Part shown: positions 45,348 to 58,984 of the stretch, piece after piece
How the letters are laid out: each line of letters begins with the position of its first letter
Numbering within the stretch: position 1 is the first letter of the stretch
Assembly: GCF_017591425.1 (NCBI RefSeq)
Contig: NW_024466512.1
Location: 13,953,001-14,017,000, forward strand
Direction: 5' to 3'
Source of the DNA: Ochotona curzoniae
Taxonomy: Eukaryota > Chordata > Mammalia > Lagomorpha > Ochotonidae
DNA: 64,000 nt
Program-made: the position numbers and the translations under genes
The notes under the pieces: generated by a model
The model's database searches: none
Seen by the model: only the letters and a program-made list of their open reading frames with translations
Told to the model about the DNA's origin: nothing

Positions 45348-47059
45348 TATCCTTCCAGAGGTCCTCTGCTGCCATGAGATGTGTTTTGGTGCATCTCTTC
45401 ATTGGAGGCATTGATGCTTTAGAGCTTAGCCTGATAAAATACAGCCTGCAGACCCCATGTGACCATGACCTGCTGTGAACTAAGAATGACCTTAAAGGTG
45501 AATGTGTACAATTGGTGATGTGAGTCTCACGCAGGTTGGATTGCAATAAAAATGTTCTTATAGCTCCACCTCCAAATACCATCCCACTGGAGTGCAGGCT
45601 TCAATGTGTTTTGTTAGGGAAGGCCATAGCAATAAGGAATGTTGAGTTTAAATCCCAAAGTTATGTTGAAAACATAAGTAATGTAGGTTTACTAATAAAA
45701 ATTGACTAAAAATATCATATATATTCCTTTAATACTTAAATTTCATCAAATTGCATGGAGATTTGGGTTCTCACTTCTAACTTACGTACTTTGTAATTTT
45801 TTTTCTTTGCTCTGAGCTTAAAATATCATCCTTTATGTAAACATATTTATCTCTGATTTTAAAATCTGGCCTACCATTTAAAAAATGTTCTTTAGTGTTT
45901 GAGTGGGTGGAGAAGCTATGTTAAGTAGGTTTTTTCCAAGACTTCAGGGAAGCAGTAACTCCATGCCCTGATTATAAAGTGGCCAAGATCCCTTCGTCTA
46001 CTCCCCAAGCTCAGGTCTTAAAGTCCCATGAACTCCCCCACCCTCCTCACTGTGCATGATACTTCCATTACTTTTAATAATAATACTACAAAGGGAAAGT
46101 CATTTCAGGTTATCTGGGAGGAGTTTCCTGCCAGGGGTCTTGGGCTTTAGTGCTGATCAGACTTTTGTGGCGTTGAAATGGGTTGCTTTCCTACTTGCAC
46201 CTGGGGAAAGGTAAAAGCCCTCCTGTTTTCAGTGAGAAAGAAGAGTGCCCAGAATGAAGCTGTCCTGCAGACTCCTTGGCCATATTAACTTCCTCTCTAC
46301 AAGGAGCCCCAGTTCCCTGCTTTGCATTCAAGGTTGCAGGCTTGGTTTTTTGCTGGAGGTAGTCTCCACATTTACTGCATTTACTTGCATTTACTGAAAG
46401 AGATTTTCCCTCTGTGGACTGAACAATCACTGGGAATTTCAGCTTGATTAAAAAAAAGTTCAATAAATCTGATCTTGAAAGCAGTCTGAATATATGTCCA
46501 GTTCAGCTTGGTACCACTCAGGCAGGAAATGGCCGAGTGGAAGAGAAACAATCTCTGAATTTCATTTGTAGTCAAAGCAGTTCACTGTGCTACCCACCCA
46601 GTCAAGTCCCTGTGTGTGTCTATTGTGTATGTGTGTAAATGCTGATTTGCTATGGAAATGGGATGGTGGGGATGATCTTTGACAGTGTGCAATGTAACAT
46701 TGAATTCTTAAGAAACTGAAAATATATTAGTTCTTGGGTTTAAGTCAAGTCCATACTTGCTACCAACTGTAAGAAGAAAGAAATGAAATGTTTGGTTTTG
46801 GTGGAAAATGAGGAAGAGAGAAATGGAGAAAAAAATTAAATGCTGATTCTTTATAGTTACCTAGGCATGTTCATGTAGAAGATTATAAATTTTCTCATTT
46901 TCATCTCCTTTTTAAACATTGTTAACTGTTTAACAACCTCAGTATGATAGAAATTCGACAGTATGTTTTGAGGCAGAGTAGTATTTGGTATTTATCTGGT
47001 TCCTCTTGGGAGTCAACAGGTCATAATGAAATGTAGGATGGTTGTACTTATTTAAAATT
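45348..47059. other. Unassigned sequence
   Basis: No gene or repeat family recognised. A short GT-rich stretch lies at 46611-46637. Confidence 0.4.
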
Positions 47060-47307
47060 TAAATATTTACTTATTTAACCTGAAAGAGAGAAATCTTAAA
47101 TTCACTAATTGACTTCCGAAGCAGAGTTGGATTGTTTCAAAGCCAAGAGTCAGGAGCTTTTTCCAGGTCTTCCACATGGTTGATCAAGTGATATGGAGCC
47201 ATCCTTTGCTGCTGGATTAGACACTTAGCAAGGACTTGAACCGGTGCCCTTGTGAGTTGCTGCACCACAGGTGGAGGATTAGCCTGAAATGCCAACATGC
47301 CGGCCCA
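47060..47307 (-). mobile_element. Lagomorph CSINE, diverged
   Basis: Antisense: tail 'taaatatttacttatttaac' (47060), 'caaagccaagagtcaggagc' near 47138, 'ggtcttccacatggttgatc', 'gcaaggacttgaaccggtgc' near 47229 and head 'aatgccaacatgccggccc' near 47289. Internal small deletions. Confidence 0.75.
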
Positions 47308-50284
47308 TGGAAGTAAATTTCTAAGACCAACAAGTCCGGGCTGCATTCTAAGTTAGTCTCAGTAATGTGTGTTGTGTGTTGTAGAACTTCTTGAGTCCCA
47401 GTCTCTTCAATTGGTTAAATAAGTTTAATTCTTGAAGGCCTTAAGAATTAGGGTCTTTGTGCGAACTTCTGTGAGTGCATAGTCTAAATGGTGTCTTTCA
47501 CTTTTGATTATATGCATCCTGTTTCCTTGCACAATTGTTTCCTTTGCTCATGTGCGTGTGTGTGTCTGACAACATGCATTCCTTGAGGGAAAGGGCTTCT
47601 TCAGCATTTCCACTGCCATAGACTTGCCAGCCCAGACATCTTGTACAGTATACGGTTGGCAAATTTTTGTTATATTAATGGGTGGATGAATGAAGATCTG
47701 CTTTGTAGATACCATTTCAGGCAGTGTAACACATTCAATACAATGCTTAGCATAAGGGAACAATCTGTGAATCTATCCATCTAGGCAGGTTTATCCACTG
47801 AAACCCCTGGAAGGACGAGGGGCTGATGCTCTGGGTGATGCCTTGTCTACTGAGACACATGTCCCCAGGGATAGTTTTACAATTGCGTTTCTGTGGGTAG
47901 TGTTTGTGAACTCAGGGGTCTTCTGTTTTCCTCTCTATAGTTCAGAAAATTCAGCCAGTCCTGTGTTTGGGCACCCGAAAGGAGCATGTACTAGAGCTGT
48001 TTATTTGGGTCTGGGGTTAACCCAACTCTGGATGGTCTTAAAGCAATCCTGATAATTTTGGCTGGTAGCTTATGAATGTCTGCTTAATTGGAAGTGAAAA
48101 AATTAGTTGGACATAATCAGCATTGCTGATTTAATAAACACAATCTTTGGAGACCTGGGAGGAAGGTGAAGTGGGAGAAGTGATGGTGAGGTCTCCTAGG
48201 TGGTGAACAGATTGGAGATTGCTGAGCTCAGCAGTGAGTGCAGAGTCAGGGAGATCCACGGGTCTGCTTGTACCAGCAGCTCCTGGATAGTATCTGAAGC
48301 TGATCAACAGGAGCTATTCCAGGGCGAATAGTTGAAGAAAGCAAACCACGCTCCGTTCATGTTTCAGTTTATCTCACAAATGCTGTGGTCTGGTTGGGGT
48401 GGTAGGGGGAATCGATAGCAGAAGGGGTCAGTGGAGATGCACGTGGTGCATGTGGATTCTTGTTCCCTGGCAGACATCTGAGACTGTTCATGACTCCCTT
48501 TCATGGGAGAGAGACAGCAAAATAAACACGGTCAAAGTTGTGACTGTGGTCTGGGGCCTGTGACTTTAGTTTCTAAGCATCCACCTTGTCCCTATGGGAG
48601 TGCAGAAATCCCTGCACCCCCGCCCTGAGGTAACAAAAAACTGGAAAAGTTGAATCTCTTTCTCATATATGTGGGGGTGGGCGGGGGGGAGTGAAGCCTG
48701 GTAAATGACTTCTTAGATGCAGGAGTTTACTTCTGTTGTGAAAAGCACAGCTAGAATATCCTTGCAACAAAATCCAAGGAGCACAGTTGATGCATAGGTG
48801 GGAATCCACATGCGTAGTAATAATTCTCATTTACCTCATCAAAAACAAGCTGTGAAGCATCACCCTATTTAAATACAGTGCCATGGTGGTGTGTTTTGTT
48901 TTTTTGGGGTGTGTGTCACAAGGTTGGCGCTGGCTGATGAATGCTCAGAAATTCCATAGTAATCAAGGACACTTACGCAGTTTTTCTTCTTGTACGTAAT
49001 TTTAGCAAAGAAATCAACCAGAGTTAAGTACTGCATTTGGGCAGGAAAATAAGGCACTTCAGGATTTATTTGTTATAAGGTAATATCCAAGGGAGAAACA
49101 TATTTTCAGGCAAGGAACAAAGAAACAATAGATGTTCGTGAAAATGTAATTTCCCAGCAGCACTTTACAATTCAAAGTTGTTAGTCACAAACTCAGAAGA
49201 ATCTTTTTTTTTCCTTCTTCTAAATGTGCTTGCTTCTTTTAATCTTCACTTTTTAAACGTGGTTGCTGAATGATTGCTCTAGGTCCTGAGATGAAAAGAG
49301 ATGGGGTGAATTCTGACCTTGTAGGTTTTATCATTGCACTTGTCAGGAGATGATGGACGTGAGGGAAGCAATTAAGATGACACAAGCCCGTGAAAATGAT
49401 GCACTTAACAATTCAAGTCTGCTTAAATAAGGGATAGAGGATTAGGTACATGAATACATTTTTCTGTTTCATATATATATATATGTACATACATATTGAA
49501 CCTTCTGTTCACCATTTCTTAAAACATAATTTGACCTTTGCAGTACATTACTTAGCTTAAGATTTGTGAGCTACTGTTGAAACACTTCCAATTCTAGGTC
49601 ATTCTTTTTTAATGTTCGTCCTTATATGTTAAAAGAATAAAAAAAAAGTCTCAGGTCTCATATTAAATACCATCATCTGATCATTTTCAAAAAGATTGTT
49701 ACTTTTGCTCTTAAACATGATTTAGTTGCCTGTGATCCACTTTGTTATTGTTGACAATGTAATAGTAATCATTGCAAGACCTCCTGAGGATGCATTTATA
49801 TTCAGATACTGAGAAAAACCTAACCAAGAGTTTTAAAATGCTTGTGAAAAGTCTACCCCATTTTAAAAGTAGCCACATTGTTGGAATTTTTCAGACATCT
49901 TACTAATTAAGCTTAATTTCAAAGGTAACTTTTGAAGAAGATAAAATATTTTAAGCCCTCAAATATTCTGTAGCCTCAAAAATTCTCATAGTAGGTCCTG
50001 TGCATGGCTGTTTTGTTAACAGGAAAGGGTATTCCAAGAGAAGTTTTAATATCACTAGGAAAAAAAAAGCTGGGGCCTTCACTCCTTACCCTCTTGGGCC
50101 GTTGAATTAAACTTCAAATGACTCCCATCTCTGTCTTAGCTGCACCTAAGTTTGTGGTTTTAAACAGGGATGAGGTAAGTAGCTTCTTGGATAAACGTTT
50201 TTGTTTTTTCAACTGTTATTTGTGTATACTTACGTAGTTATGTATGACCAGGATTCACCTAACCACTATTCTGCTGGACAGAAT
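47308..50284. other. Unique sequence with simple repeats
   Basis: No gene or mobile element recognised in 3 kb. G-rich stretch 'gggggtgggcggggggga' near 48672 and a TA run at about 49473-49485. A TGTGTG run lies near 47556. Confidence 0.4.
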
Positions 50285-50400
50285 CTTACTTACTGAGTAC
50301 CTGCTGGGATCCAGAGTTTGTGCTAGATACCAAGGATACATAAATGTAGGGACTCACCTTTCATGTTACAGATGTGCATACTACGGCTCAGTTATATCCA
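50285..50400 (+). mobile_element. Ancient MIR/L2-like repeat, family uncertain
   Basis: 'cttactgagtacctgctggg', 'gtgctagataccaaggatac', then a 'ttacagatgtgcatactacg' block, resembling the antisense MIR order. Confidence 0.45.
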
Positions 50401-50719
50401 AGTACCCAAGGCATGTGAAAGGGGGGCAGTAAGGCATCTTGCTCACACCTTGTGCAGATGTTGGCATGCATGGGTCACTATCTTGCTTCCTACCCATTTT
50501 AATGTGGTTAGTCCTATTTATGACAATTTTATCACTTTCTTGAGTTTTCTCTAGGGAGGATCAAGTTTACTGCAGACTGCTAGACTGGTTAGTATGTCTG
50601 CAAATTCAGGGGGCTGTCAGACTTCCTAATGCCTGGATTCAGATGTTCAGAGTAGAAGTAGGTCACTTACACTATTTTTTTTTAATAGGAAAGTAGGTAA
50701 TACCATTGTTTCCACTCTA

Positions 50720-51430
50720 ATATTTTTTCCCCCTGTATCTGGGGTCAGTGGAGAAACAAAGGGAAAAGCCCCACCCAGCCTCCCACCCATCTCAGGTCCC
50801 CTATGTGAGGCACGCTCCGAGGGTCCTGCTCAAGCAGTTTCAATAGTTCAACAGTTCTGAACTGCTGCTAATCTCACTGTTCCAATTGTGATGAAACCTA
50901 TGCAGAATCCACTGGCTGACATAGTCCCTTCGTGGTTGGGATTCTGAGATCAGCAGCTCAGTTGGAGGGATCGCCAGAGAAACTTCATCTGAGACGATCC
51001 CAAACCTGATTCTTGTGTGTGCTTGCCAGTATAGGGTCCAGTACAGTCTGTTGCCCCAATATGCTTATGCGCATGCTGGTCATTGCAAATGCTGGGTCAG
51101 TTCTGTTTCCAGCCCTGTCTTCCATGTGAACCAATGGGTGTTGTAGTCCGGCTCGACCCTGTCCACTTGCTATTGGGTCCTGACTCAAACCAGTGGGAGC
51201 TGCAGCCTAGTTGGGGCGACTCCCCATCACCCCTACCCTGGTCCCCATGCATGCCAGTATGTACCGCAAGCTTGTTTAGTCTGTCCCACATCCCATTTAG
51301 CTCTTGTACACGTCAGTGGACATTGAAGCCTAGTTCAACCCAACCAACCTACTATCCAGCCCACACACATACTGGCAGGTGCCTTTCTGTCTAGCCACCC
51401 CTGCCCCTGTCCTGGTTTTCATGCTTTCCA
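50720..51430 (-). mobile_element. VNTR-bearing retroposon copy (antisense)
   Basis: The left part (50730-50930) is the 3' module in antisense, marked by 'cccctgtatctggggtcag' (50732) and 'atccactggctgacatagtc' (50908). From about 50930 to 51430 run antisense VNTR units, for example 'cagtgggagctgcagcc' (51191) and 'tgcatgccagtatgtacc'. The A-rich 3' end seen in the other copies is not clear here, so the copy may be truncated at its left. Overlapping ORFs here are repeat-derived. Confidence 0.65.
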
Positions 51431-51657
51431 GTGGGAGTGGTAACCCATGAGGGAGGTACTTGTACTTCTTTTCAATCATTCTGTTTCCCTTTTCTTTCTT
51501 ATTTAGTTAGGAAAACACCTTATTTCTTAACTTCAATGAGAATTCTTTAAACATTTGATTTTTATTGAATGATACTTGATACAAAATTTTGGAAGATCAG
51601 TTTTATCAGATCTAAAGACTCCTGTTCCAGGTTTACTCAAATTCTTTCATGAAACAT

Positions 51658-51983
51658 ATGCTAGTGGCCCAGCAGCTAAAGTCCTTGCCTTGAAAGTGCC
51701 AGGATCCCATATGAGGTTTAATCCAGGCATCCCCACTTCCCATCCCACTCCCTGCTTGTGGCCTGGGAAAGCAATCAAGGATAATCCAAAGCCTTGGGAC
51801 CCAGCACCCATGTGGGAAACCTGGAAGAAGTTCCTTGCTCCTGGCTTTGGATCTGCACAGTACTAGCCATTGCAGTCACTTGGGGAGTGAATCATCGGGC
51901 ATAAGATCTTCCTCTCTGTCTCTCCTCCTTTCTGCATATCTGAGTTTGTAATAAAAATAAAATAAAATAAATCTTTTAAAAAA
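51658..51983 (+). mobile_element. Lagomorph CSINE, full length
   Basis: Head 'agtggcccagcagctaaagt' (51663), 'aggatcccatatgaggttt', 'gtggcctgggaaagcaatc', 'ccttgggacccagcaccca', 'tcacttggggagtgaatcat' (51876), 'gcatatctgagtttgtaata' and an AAAATAAAATAAAATAAATC tail ending near 51983. Flanks share 'aaacat..gctggt'-like words, possibly a worn target-site duplication. Confidence 0.9.
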
Positions 51984-54900
51984 CATGCTGGTATTGAATT
52001 TGAATGCCTCCTGTGTTTTTTCTGTTTCTAGGCTATAGAATTACAGTCTTAAATCTGGAAAACTGATTCTGGGTCCTCAAGGCTTCTTTTTCAGTTCTAA
52101 TTAGACTGGCCATTGAGATTCGGTGTTCCCAGTGAGGATGGTTATTATGCATTAAAGTAGGATTTGTTCACTTCAAATACCTGCTTCCTATTACTTTGTT
52201 GTATAGTTTCACAGAAGGAAATAACTCAAAACTTTTAGAATTTCAAAAGTCTAGGCTCCATATGGTCTTAAATAACATTTCACCTTAGCAAACTTGTCTG
52301 GCTCATTTTTAAATATCCAGCTGGTAAAAATAGAGCAGTAAATCCACCCCCACCCCTGCCCTTTGGATTGTTTGCAGCAGAGCAATGCTGTGGCTTCAGG
52401 TGGACACCCCCTTGGCCCTTGCTGGCTGCAGGCCATTTGGTCTCAGATACCAGGGCATGATACTGTCTGTCCTGGTGTGCTTTCTGTTTCTCTGGTGTCT
52501 CCAATTCAGGCCAATCTCTTACTCAGCTGTTTAAGAAACACGGCCTTTTAAAAGTTTGAAGGAAAATTTCTTTCTCTTAGTAGCTTCAAAGCACAAAGAA
52601 GTCTTAATATGAATTGTTCACACTTCATCATTGGGCTCAAAGAAAACAATTTTCTCTTATAGGGGTCTGAATGCCAAGTTTCTTTTCCTTGGCTTGACCT
52701 CAGTTGCATGCTTTGAACTCAAAGGCCCGTTGCATCCCGCAAAACACTGGTATGCAGCATCTTTTCTCAGGAACCATGGGCTGCTGGCTGCTTTTACCAC
52801 TCTACTTGCTTCCTCCATTGGTACACTATGGCTTGCTGGGGATGTCTAAGTAGAATTCTACCTATTTAATGTGTGCTGAGAGCCATTGTACCCCTTTGTT
52901 CAGGATACAGAGCACCATGGGCACAAGGACAAGGGATGTCATTACTTGCACTCAAATGGGCTTAAGCAACAATGAGAATTTATTGCTTGATGAGATTGAA
53001 ACTGCAGGGAGAAAACAATCTGTATAGTGGCTGGATCCAAAGAATGGCATTGGCCTTGGGTCTCTGTTCTGTTCTGTCAGCTTCGTTCTCTGCTACCTTG
53101 CCTTCATTGTCAGACAGTTGCCCAGGCCAGTTTTAATTTGCAATACACCACAGTAGAAACAGATTTTGCCATTTCCCCATAACACTGCCCCAAGTCTTGT
53201 GTAGGCTCTCATTATCGCAGCTTGCCTCACATACTCTCTATCAGTCATGGTCTTCGCAGGAAATAATTCACTCAAATTGAGTGACTTGAGGAGACTTTAA
53301 TTAGGGGACTATTCTCAGATACATAAGGCAGTCTGGAAAGAAAACAAAAGGGAATTGAGGTACTTGTGGATGTCATTGAAGTTTTATTTTCATTCATGGG
53401 ACTGGAAACAGGCTGTATGGCTAGGACTGTTTGACCCTAGACCCTAGCTGGAGTTCATGGTGAATACAAATCTCTCTCAATCCCCTTTCATCCTGTTGTC
53501 TTGCTAGTGTTTGTCACCAGAAGCACATAACACAAATCCAGGAAGGAAAGGGGGTCACAGATGAAATGCGTGTTGGCCCTGCTCTTAGGGCACACAGCAG
53601 AGAAGGATGGAGAGTGCATCTAGAAGTCAGATGAGAGATATCCATTACACATTGATTTCTGAATCAGTTCTTGGGGCTAGAGGGAAAATAGTGTTGAGTG
53701 GGTTTGATCTGAGTCAAGTTCATCCCTGAAGCGAAGATCAGGATTACTTTTAGTAAATGAACTTGGAGTATGTGGATGTGTGTGTGCATGCATGAGTGTG
53801 CACATATTCATGTGTATGCTTCCTCAGCAAGTATCAACATATTTTGATATGGCAGGGCAGGGTTGGTTGAGGGAGAAGGATCCTGGAGTAGAGAAAATAG
53901 TAGGAAAACACTAAGTGCCGAAAGTGTTCCACTTGTGCAAGTGTGCCCTTGTAATAGTGTTACAAAGTATTTGGCTACGACAGTATATGGTTTGAATAAT
54001 AGAAAATAAGCCATTGATCCATCAGACCAATTTCCAAGATCTGCTAGTATTTTTTTTCTAGGTCTTTTGCTTGGAACACTATAGTAGAATCTGATAGAGG
54101 TGGCCCTGGCTACTTGTGGTCTGGTTCTTCATGTTGCATAAATCTGGCCATGATCCTCAGCCTCAACCAATGCACCACAGGAAATTCTCTCAAAACGTAC
54201 CCCACATGCCTTCTGGTCCAGCCTGATTCAAGGGCTTCAATTTGACTTGACCTTCAGCTTCTTCCTTATTGGGGCTACCGAGTCTTTTCTGTTCCAGATC
54301 AGTTGGTGTGTATTTTTCCAGCTTGCCCTGGATAGCTACTTCCAGTTCATTCTTTTCATTGCTAGATGCTGTGCACATCTAGAAATTTTACTGTAGGAGC
54401 TATCAGACAGACGATATTTTCAGTGCTCAGAGCTGGAGACCCGCTGATCTGAAATAAAGGCACACTTTTGAGCTCATTGCCCCTTTAGAATATTTTCTGC
54501 TTGTGTCCCTCTAAGTGGTATTCTAGGGACTTCAGTTTTTGACAGTTTTCTCCATGGGTTCCTCCCCATTCCTGTCCCAGCACCCAGCATCATGTTCTTT
54601 GCTGAGGTTCAATGGGTTATATACTCACAGTGCACCTGTAACCATCACTTGACCGGAAATGGCTATTCTAATGGCCACACTGGGGAGCCACAAGAGGAAG
54701 GACAAGTGGGGAAGGGGAGATGAGGGAAAGAAAATCTTCAAGAAAAATATGAACTTTGTTGAGGAACCAAATTCAAGTTCTAGGCCAAGTTTTCTGGATT
54801 CTTAACTTTTCCACCCAATCCTCCTCTCCAATTATTCATTTCCCTACCACCTTACACCAGGGCGAACTTCAGGGGACTATTGGGCTCATAAAATGACAAG

Positions 54901-55264
54901 AATAAATAGACATCCATTTTCAGGAAAACAGCAGAATGCCTGTCTGTTTTTTTTTAAACATGGTACACAAAGTGTTTACCTGTAATAGACTCATAAAATA
55001 TTCTGCCTTGGGAGGGAATGTAAACATTTGTTGCCTTGTTGCCTTGACAGCTTGGATGGTTTCACTAACTGGGAATAAAGACTCATTGGTTCACTGAGTC
55101 TTTGTATTTTTTTTTTTTTTTTCAGGACTAGCAGCAGCATCTTTGCTGGGGAATATTTTCTTTGCCATGTGGGCCTTTCTTAAGTTGTTCCTTTCTTGGT
55201 TTGCTCGAAGCTACAATGGTCTCTCTTCACTCAGTTGTACTTGAACAAGCTAGCAATTGCCTTG
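51984..55264. other. Unique sequence, nothing assigned
   Basis: No gene or confident repeat in 3.3 kb. Features seen: a TG/CA-rich stretch at about 53777-53818 and a T-run at about 55108-55123. A 62-codon minus ORF at 54190-54378 has a charged composition but no family I can name. Confidence 0.4.
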
Positions 55265-55430
55265 TACTTACTGAAATGGTGAGGTTCTGCGACCTTGGGC
55301 AGGTGACCTGACTGCTGGGTTCAGTTGCCTTGTTTACAGCGATATGGACAAGGTGACAGGTTTGTTGTAAAGTTGAGAGAATGTAAGTGAAATGAAAACA
55401 GTGCTTGGCTTTAGAGAATGTGCTTGAACT
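55265..55430 (+). mobile_element. MIR element
   Basis: Sense core: 'ctgcgaccttgggcaggtga', 'gttcagttgccttgtttaca', 'gtttgttgtaaagttgagag' and 'aaacagtgcttggctttag'. All in consensus order. Confidence 0.7.
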
Positions 55431-56674
55431 CTAAAACACCATGTTGTATAGGATAAAAACAGAATCTGATCTGTCAATTAAACAGTAAGTTAACTTACAA
55501 AAAACTATTTATTAAAAAGGCACATGCAAACTAAGACTAATGAATCTGACATTGGGCAGCAAGTGTTTAGATGGAGCAAAAGAGAAAGTTCTGCATTAGG
55601 AGCATAGGACACAGTAATGGATCTTCCTTTGGCATAGTTCTGTGTCCTGTTTCTGGACCTGGGTTAATTGAATTTTTTCATGTTCAGTATGTTTCTGCAA
55701 CATGAACTCACTGATAATGGTAGATACAACTCCAAGGCCCATGAGTTGAAACCTTCAGATACTCCAGAGCCACAGCAAAATATTTGACACAAAGTGAGTA
55801 GGCAGGGAGTACCTCGTGGGTGCTATCTGCAGGACAAGGGGGACACAGCAGAGAGGGAAACAGCTGTGAACAGTTGGAGAGGAGGATTGCTAGGAAGGAG
55901 TCTGGCCTCTCGGGGAAATGGTTTCCCAGTTCCTCTGGCTTCCATTTTCAGATGGTGAAGGTTCAGGTACCAGGAGTGACTGACTCCCTTCTTACATTAA
56001 AAGGTTGCCTCCAAGGAACCAGGAGCCGTGTACTCTATGTGGCTGCATTTCACCCATCCTGACACTCAGCTTGGGTGGAGCACTGGTTGTGAAAAAGCTG
56101 AGATAGAGGCAGAAAAGGAGTCCAGGCAATCCTCTGTCTTTTCTGTTCCAGTTTCTCCAGCTGCATTATTCTAGTTAACAGTTGCTTGTGAGAGTGGTCT
56201 ATATGCATATGTATTGAAGATTCTGAGAAAGCTGATCAAAGTACCACTTCTCTTGGGATGTCACTGCTATGGTAAGCTCAGTGTATATCATCCATTCATT
56301 TAGTTGTGCACACACACACTTACATTCATGCATGTGCATGCAAACATGCACATTACAATTGGAGCATGCCTCTTTGTTTGATCTTAGTGAGATCATTCTG
56401 TATTTACTGACTTGAAGCTTGCTTTTTATCCTTAGCTTTACAGCTTGCATATTTTTTCTACATTACCACCCAGTCTGCTAATCTGCTACATGGCAGAATG
56501 TCTCATTATCATTGTTCCAAAGTTCATTACCCTGTTTGTAATTTTTCTGTATTAGAATGGACATTGTTATGACATAAGTTGCTATGATAGGTGCTTGTTT
56601 TTTTTCTAAGACAAATGGTTTACAATATTACTGGCCCTTTTATGTTATGCAATTTGGAAAAGTTGTATCGCCTG
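55431..56674. other. Unassigned sequence
   Basis: No gene or repeat recognised. A CA/TG-rich stretch lies at about 56307-56352. Confidence 0.35.
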
Positions 56675-57090
56675 CCTGTGCAGTGCTGTCCCATAGCCTT
56701 TACCTCCCTATACAAAATGGAGTCCAATTAGGTTCTGGGGAGCGGACTTGGCTATGAAATCTACTGTGTTCCCACACTGCTGTTTGGGACATGCCACTCT
56801 GTCTCTGCTCCTGGTTAAATTAAATAGACCAGCAGGATGGGCAGTTCTTTGTCCTGGTTTACCTCCTAAGTGCCTGGTGAACACCCATCCCCAGCTTGTT
56901 GCTGGTAGGATTCCGGCTGTGGGTGCAGTACAGATCACCACTGGCTGAATGTCTCTGGGATATTAGTCACTGCAACACCACACTGTAACTTCGAGTGCTT
57001 TCTTGTCTGTCAGGCCCCAGGTGCCCCTCTGCCTTTAGTTTGTCCTGCCCTGTTTTCTGGAATGTGCCCTGTCTGCTTCATACTGGGATG
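56675..57090 (-). mobile_element. Orphan L1 5'-UTR fragment
   Basis: Colinear with 14380-14790 of copy A: 'cccatagcctttacctccc', 'tgtctctgctcctggttaaa' (56800), 'gaccagcaggatgggcagtt' (56827), 'agtcactgcaacaccacact' (56965), 'cctgtctgcttcatactg' (57067). It lacks about 70 bases of the 5' end and everything downstream of the 5' UTR. Small ORFs at 56708-56948 and 57010-57429 are by-products. Confidence 0.7.
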
Positions 57091-57547
57091 CCCATTTTCA
57101 CGATGTGGTGCTCGAGTTTGAAAGATGAACACGTGTTCCACTCCACATGCTCTAGGGAAGAAGAAATGTGTAATGTGGAACAAGGATGTTTGATAAATGA
57201 AACACTGTGCAGATGGTGCTGTTGGCCTAGTCACACACTGTGACAAAGCTGGAATCCATTGGCTTGGCATTCTGATTCCAGCTCCACCACTACAGTTTTG
57301 TTGTGGCATGCAGGTTTTGGTGAGGCCTTGCAGAATATCCCAGGGATCTAGTTCTCTCCCATCTTCATGTATATGTCCAGCACGTAGCCAGGGACTACTG
57401 TCTGCAAAACTTCCATATGGTTCTACCATTGGCTTGCAGCTTCAACACAGCATGGTTGCCTCAGGCTTGGTTTCTTACATAGCTGCTCAGGGCTTCAAAT
57501 TGTGGGTATTTCATTGTACACAGCAAAAGTTAATGCCTTTTCAAAGT
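57091..57547. other. Unassigned sequence
   Basis: No repeat or gene assigned. The 148-codon plus ORF 57197-57643 and the 139-codon minus ORF 57010-57429 cross each other and run into repeats. Confidence 0.35.
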
Positions 57548-57877
57548 TTTTTTTTTTTTTTGCCAAAAAAAAGTATCTACTTACCTGGAAGGCAGAGTAA
57601 TAGAAAAGGGAAAAAGAGAGTAAGGATTGATATTGATACCTAAAGATCTTCTCTTGGCTAGTTTATTTTCTAAGCAGCTACATTGGCTGGGGTTAGTCCT
57701 GCTTGAAGCTGTTAAGTTGCATCTTCATTTGGGTCTTCCATGTACGTGAGGGGTACCCAAGCATTCAGACTATGTTCCACTGCTTTCCCAAGTGCATTAA
57801 TAGGGAGGTACATTGGGACCCGCTACTTAGATTGCAGTCATCAAGTTAATGTACTGTACTGAAATGCCAATCCCTGA
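57548..57877 (-). mobile_element. Lagomorph CSINE, old
   Basis: Antisense, starting with a T-run and 'ctacttacctggaaggcaga' (57577), 'gctggggttagtcctgcttg' (57687), 'tccactgctttcccaagtgc' (57777), 'attaatagggaggtacattg' and head 'actgaaatgccaatccct'. Resembles the older subfamily with the 'gtgcattaa' word. Confidence 0.75.
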
Positions 57878-58984
57878 GCTGTCCTTTCATTCCTTCCACA
57901 CCCGATTCCAAGACACCACAAGCCCATCCTACAAGGACAAGGGGGATAAAAGCCCCACCCCTTTATGGGGAGTGCAGGATTATTGTCAGGATTGTATTGT
58001 AGACTTGTAGAGTGGAAGATGTTGTTGCATCTATCTGTATAAAATATTTACAATCTGGTTTCATCTTATTTTCCCCAATTTTCTGAATTCATTTTTTTAA
58101 AGTTACCAAATCATCTCTTCATATAAAATGGCTCTAACTTCATCAAAAGGATTGGAAAATATGAGAGAAGCAAATAAAAATATTAGTCTTGTGAGCAACA
58201 GATAGAAACAATTTACGTTTTGTTTGGCTCCTTGAAGATGGATTTTTCTGGATATCCTGAAAGATGAAATTAGCCACTGGGTGAAAACACAAGTGCTTCT
58301 ACTGGCTTCTGGCATTTTACAGCAGTTGCTGCAAAACAGTCCCAGAGAGCCTTACCTGGTTTCCAGGTTGCCCCTGTGTGAAAGATTCATGTTCAGCTTC
58401 CTTTAAGCTGGATGTGTTATCTACTGGCCCCTCACCCTAAATTCATAATCAAAGCCAACACCATGTAGAAGAGGTTGATTAGAAATGGCTTCTGTGATAG
58501 TTTTATCTGGAACTGGAGGTGAGGAAGGGTGTGATGAGTGGTGGGGATTTCTGAGCAGCAAGGTAGAAAGAAGCTAGCAGTGTGTGGCACTCCAGATAGA
58601 AACAGTACCTGTGCATGTTTCGCCACTGATGTTTACACAACCTGGAGACCAGACAAGAAATCTGCTATTGAGAAATCTATAGGAAGAATCAAAGTGATGT
58701 GAGGTGGTCTGTCAAGGTTCAGCATGGTTGCTCAAAGGAAGTTCTGACACAGCTGTGGATAGGTCATAGCATTAGGTTCAAGATTTCAAAGACTTCATGG
58801 ATGTTCAAATCAGTATCTGCACACATGTGCATAGGTGCACACACATTGTCCATGATAACTGTTAGGTTCACATTAGGTTTGTAGTTAATTAAGAATTATG
58901 TTTGCAGAGTTGTTAGATGCCTAAAGGTTAAATTATAATAGGATACTCACAAAACGATTTTTTGAAAAACCTATTCCAGCAGTT
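57878..58984. other. Unassigned sequence
   Basis: No gene or repeat recognised. Confidence 0.35.

Noticed and set aside
54190..54378. Charged 62-codon minus ORF considered as an exon or pseudogene
   Set aside because: No family recognised and no convincing splice signals; length is within chance.
57010..57429. 139-codon minus ORF overlapping a 148-codon plus ORF
   Set aside because: Begins in L1 5'-UTR sequence; the two frames conflict and neither has a domain.
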